Source of the DNA: DASCNA01 sp036011305
GTDB taxonomy: Bacteria > Verrucomicrobiota > Lentisphaeria > Victivallales > GWF2-38-69
Assembly: GCA_036011305.1 (NCBI GenBank)
Contig: DASCNA010000101.1
Location: 1 to 44,489 of the forward strand
Direction of reading: 5' to 3'
Length of the DNA stretch: 44,489 nt
Positions within the stretch are counted from its first letter, which is position 1; each line of letters starts with the position of its first letter. Positions 43,087 to 44,489 of this stretch are shown piece after piece. Both the position numbers and the translations under genes were made by a program. Under the pieces are notes generated by a model. It did not search any database. It was not told the DNA's origin and saw nothing but the letters and a program-made list of their open reading frames with translations.

Positions 43087-43500
43087 ATGAAAAGTTGTAA
43101 GATTAATAACAAGCCAATTCTAGTAGTATTATTTTCTTTAATCTTAAGTTTTAGTTTCATTTCTACTTCTGCTTATGCAAGAGTAACATACGGACCGGTC
43201 GTAAATCCTGTATCTTTTGCCGGAAAAGATATCAGTATTTATAAAAGTGCAGTATCAGGCAGCAGTTATGGATGGAAAATTTTAGTTGCATTTAAAATTA
43301 GTTCTCCAAGCTATAATGAAGCAGTTGATAACCTATGGAAAAATGCCGGTATTCCAGAGTCTGAAAGATCTAAGTATGAGCTTGTGAATATAAGGCAGGC
43401 TATAGGTACAGAGTGGGGCATTCTTTTATGCGGGCAGAACTATTTAACAGTCAAAGCTGATATTATTAACAGGGCTAAAAGCCATTTAGATAGTAAATAG
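43087..43500 (+). CDS. Small exported protein of unknown function
   Basis: ATG 43087, with AAAGGA upstream, begins a secretion signal (ILVVLFSLILSFSFISTSAYA) that fits cleavage after AYA near residue 31. The mature part of about 106 residues has YGPVVNPVSFAG, YGWKILVAFKISSPSYNEAV and YELVNIRQAIGTEWGILLCG. Its layout (short repeated strands, then a helix, ending in a strand with a cysteine) resembles small TRL/DUF6567-like secreted proteins, but not enough to assign. The longer frame from 43051 is unlikely because it lacks a signal-like start. Confidence 0.6.
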   Translation: MKSCKINNKPILVVLFSLILSFSFISTSAYARVTYGPVVNPVSFAGKDISIYKSAVSGSSYGWKILVAFKISSPSYNEAVDNLWKNAGIPESERSKYELVNIRQAIGTEWGILLCGQNYLTVKADIINRAKSHLDSK

Positions 43501-43521
43501 TTTTAGAGTATCCTATTTATT

Positions 43522-43570
43522 GCCTTGTCTAAGTTATTTTAAAAGAATTTAGATAAGGCTTTGTTCTTTT
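43522..43570 (+). terminator. Terminator between the exported-protein gene and the hydrolase gene
   Basis: GCCTTGTCTAA (43522-43532) pairs with TTAGATAAGGC (43549-43559), 11 pairs with one G-U, and TTTGTTCTTTT follows. It ends the + strand gene and lies at the end of the convergent hydrolase gene. Confidence 0.75.
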
Positions 43571-44279
43571 ATAGTTTTTCTTTTAACCACTGTAAATTTA
43601 AGTTCCAACATTTATTCCATTCAGTTTCATTCATAAAATGTCCTGAATTAGGATATTCTACAAATTTGAATCTATCATCAGGATTTTTAAAAGTTTTTCT
43701 AAGTTCCTGGTGAAGCTTTTTTGTCTCGATTGATGATACAATATTATCTTTAGCAGCATTTTGTGATAATAGAGATATTATATCATATTTTTTTGTGTAG
43801 TCATATATATTGTTAAAAGAGTATTCAGGAGTACCGAGTATAGCAGATATTGCTTTTATCCTATTTTCTAAGACAGGTATTTTGTATGCAATAAAAGCTC
43901 CCATAGATATTCCTACTATGCCAATGTTAGCCGGTTTAACAATTTTGTTATTAATTAAATAATCTATAATATTGCATATTTCATCAGCAGTTGAATTCAC
44001 TGCCTCAATTATATTTTGCAATCTTTCTGGATTATCTTCGGAAAATTTAGTATCAAAATCTGAATATTTCCGATCGCCATGCCCTATGTTATCAATACCG
44101 ATGGTTAAGAATCCATTTGATGCCAGACTTATCAATTCCTCCATTTGAATATCTTTAGAAGCACCAAATCCATGATAAAACAAGACACAGGATCTGTTAT
44201 TGCTATCTTCTGTTTTTTGTTCTGATATAAATAATGTTGGTACTTTACCTATAAATATCCTTTTTTTTGATAATGTCAT
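43569..44279 (-). CDS. Alpha/beta hydrolase (esterase or prolyl-oligopeptidase-like)
   Basis: The 236-residue enzyme has the oxyanion-hole segment FYHGFGASKD, the strand ending in GIDNIGHGDR, the nucleophile elbow GIVGISMGAF (Ser), and a C-terminal histidine in YPNSGHFMNE. It resembles YjfP/dienelactone-hydrolase-type esterases without a cap domain. No signal peptide is seen, so it is cytosolic. The substrate is unknown. The gene is alone on the - strand at the right end. Confidence 0.85.
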   Translation of the reverse strand: MTLSKKRIFIGKVPTLFISEQKTEDSNNRSCVLFYHGFGASKDIQMEELISLASNGFLTIGIDNIGHGDRKYSDFDTKFSEDNPERLQNIIEAVNSTADEICNIIDYLINNKIVKPANIGIVGISMGAFIAYKIPVLENRIKAISAILGTPEYSFNNIYDYTKKYDIISLLSQNAAKDNIVSSIETKKLHQELRKTFKNPDDRFKFVEYPNSGHFMNETEWNKCWNLNLQWLKEKL

Positions 44280-44393
44280 ATTGAGTTTGTTTGCAAATCA
44301 ATTCGTCTATATACAATATATTATAACTCATATATTAATTATCTGGTGTAATTTATTTTTTTCTTAAAAAAGATTTATTTTAATTTGACAAGA

Positions 44394-44422
44394 GTATATA
44401 TGGTGTTACTTTAAAATTCTGT
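44394..44422 (+). promoter_or_regulatory. Possible promoter near the right edge
   Basis: A consensus TTGACA at 44394-44399 is followed after 16 bases by the weak TACTTT. A small stem TACTGC-N10-GCAGTA and a TTTTT tract lie beyond it at about 44442-44480. A short transcript starting here is possible, but the window ends before it can be judged. Confidence 0.25.
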
Positions 44423-44489
44423 GTTCGGGAACCACAAGATGTACTGCATTGTATATAGCAGTATAGCTTCAGTTTTTGGATACTGATTT

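Noticed and set aside
44415..44489. Structured RNA or tRNA at the right edge
   Set aside because: The hairpins are short and the sequence is cut by the window end; no known RNA consensus was recognised.
1..44489. CRISPR array, insertion sequence, prophage or integrase
   Set aside because: No regularly spaced direct repeats, transposase, integrase, phage structural genes or terminal inverted repeats were seen.

Overview
The window is an AT-rich chromosomal segment from a diderm (Gram-negative) bacterium. Evidence for two membranes is direct: several lipobox lipoproteins, an LpoB-like penicillin-binding-protein activator, a LolA-like carrier, and an ExbB/ExbD/TonB-like set. MurE carries the DNPR motif typical of meso-diaminopimelate-adding enzymes, isoprenoids are made by the MEP route (IspG), and pyrimidine synthesis uses a PyrD/PyrK type-1B dehydrogenase. 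All three stop codons end genes, so the standard bacterial code applies. I cannot assign the phylum from this segment; the gene mix would suit a PVC-side (Lentisphaerota-like), Elusimicrobiota-like or similar lineage.

Layout. Positions 1-7906 hold an accessory-looking envelope cluster on the + strand: a decayed fragment, a lipoprotein, a double-zinc-ribbon/SPFH-like coiled-coil protein, a COG3014-like lipoprotein, an LpoB-like lipoprotein, and a Ser/Thr kinase with a membrane helix and Sel1 repeats. The kinase is broken by an in-frame TAA and carries two low-complexity repeat insertions, in the hinge and the activation loop. Positions 8267-10534 hold GTP-dependent PEP carboxykinase and an MTH1187-family protein. 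Positions 10539-12150 hold a small membrane protein, dUTPase and a STAS anti-anti-sigma-like protein. Positions 12629-18113 (- strand) hold a large DUF349 protein, IspG and an RseP-like protease with three PDZ-like repeats. Positions 18324-19767 (- strand) hold a FetA/FetB-type ABC pair.

Positions 19858-23900 (+ strand) form a block of murE (with an in-frame TAA), a LolA-like gene, pyrK and pyrD. A DctA/GltP-type symporter, alanine racemase (-), and a lipobox/Ig-like/Na-Pi/PhoU fusion follow. Positions 29334-36811 (- strand) read recA, a giant TPR protein, exbB, exbD, a TonB-like gene, a TM zinc-ribbon microprotein and guaA. The right part (37210-44279) has a membrane-anchored oligopeptide-binding protein, a small exported protein, PriA, an aldo/keto reductase, another exported protein and an alpha/beta hydrolase.

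Most of the window is housekeeping. The points most worth a second look are the in-frame TAA codons inside otherwise continuous genes (murE, the kinase and the left-edge fragment), the repeat element that has inserted twice into the kinase in the same reading frame, the SPFH/COG3014/LpoB/kinase envelope cluster, and the Ig-like/phosphate-transporter fusion. No mobile element, CRISPR array, tRNA or rRNA was recognised.
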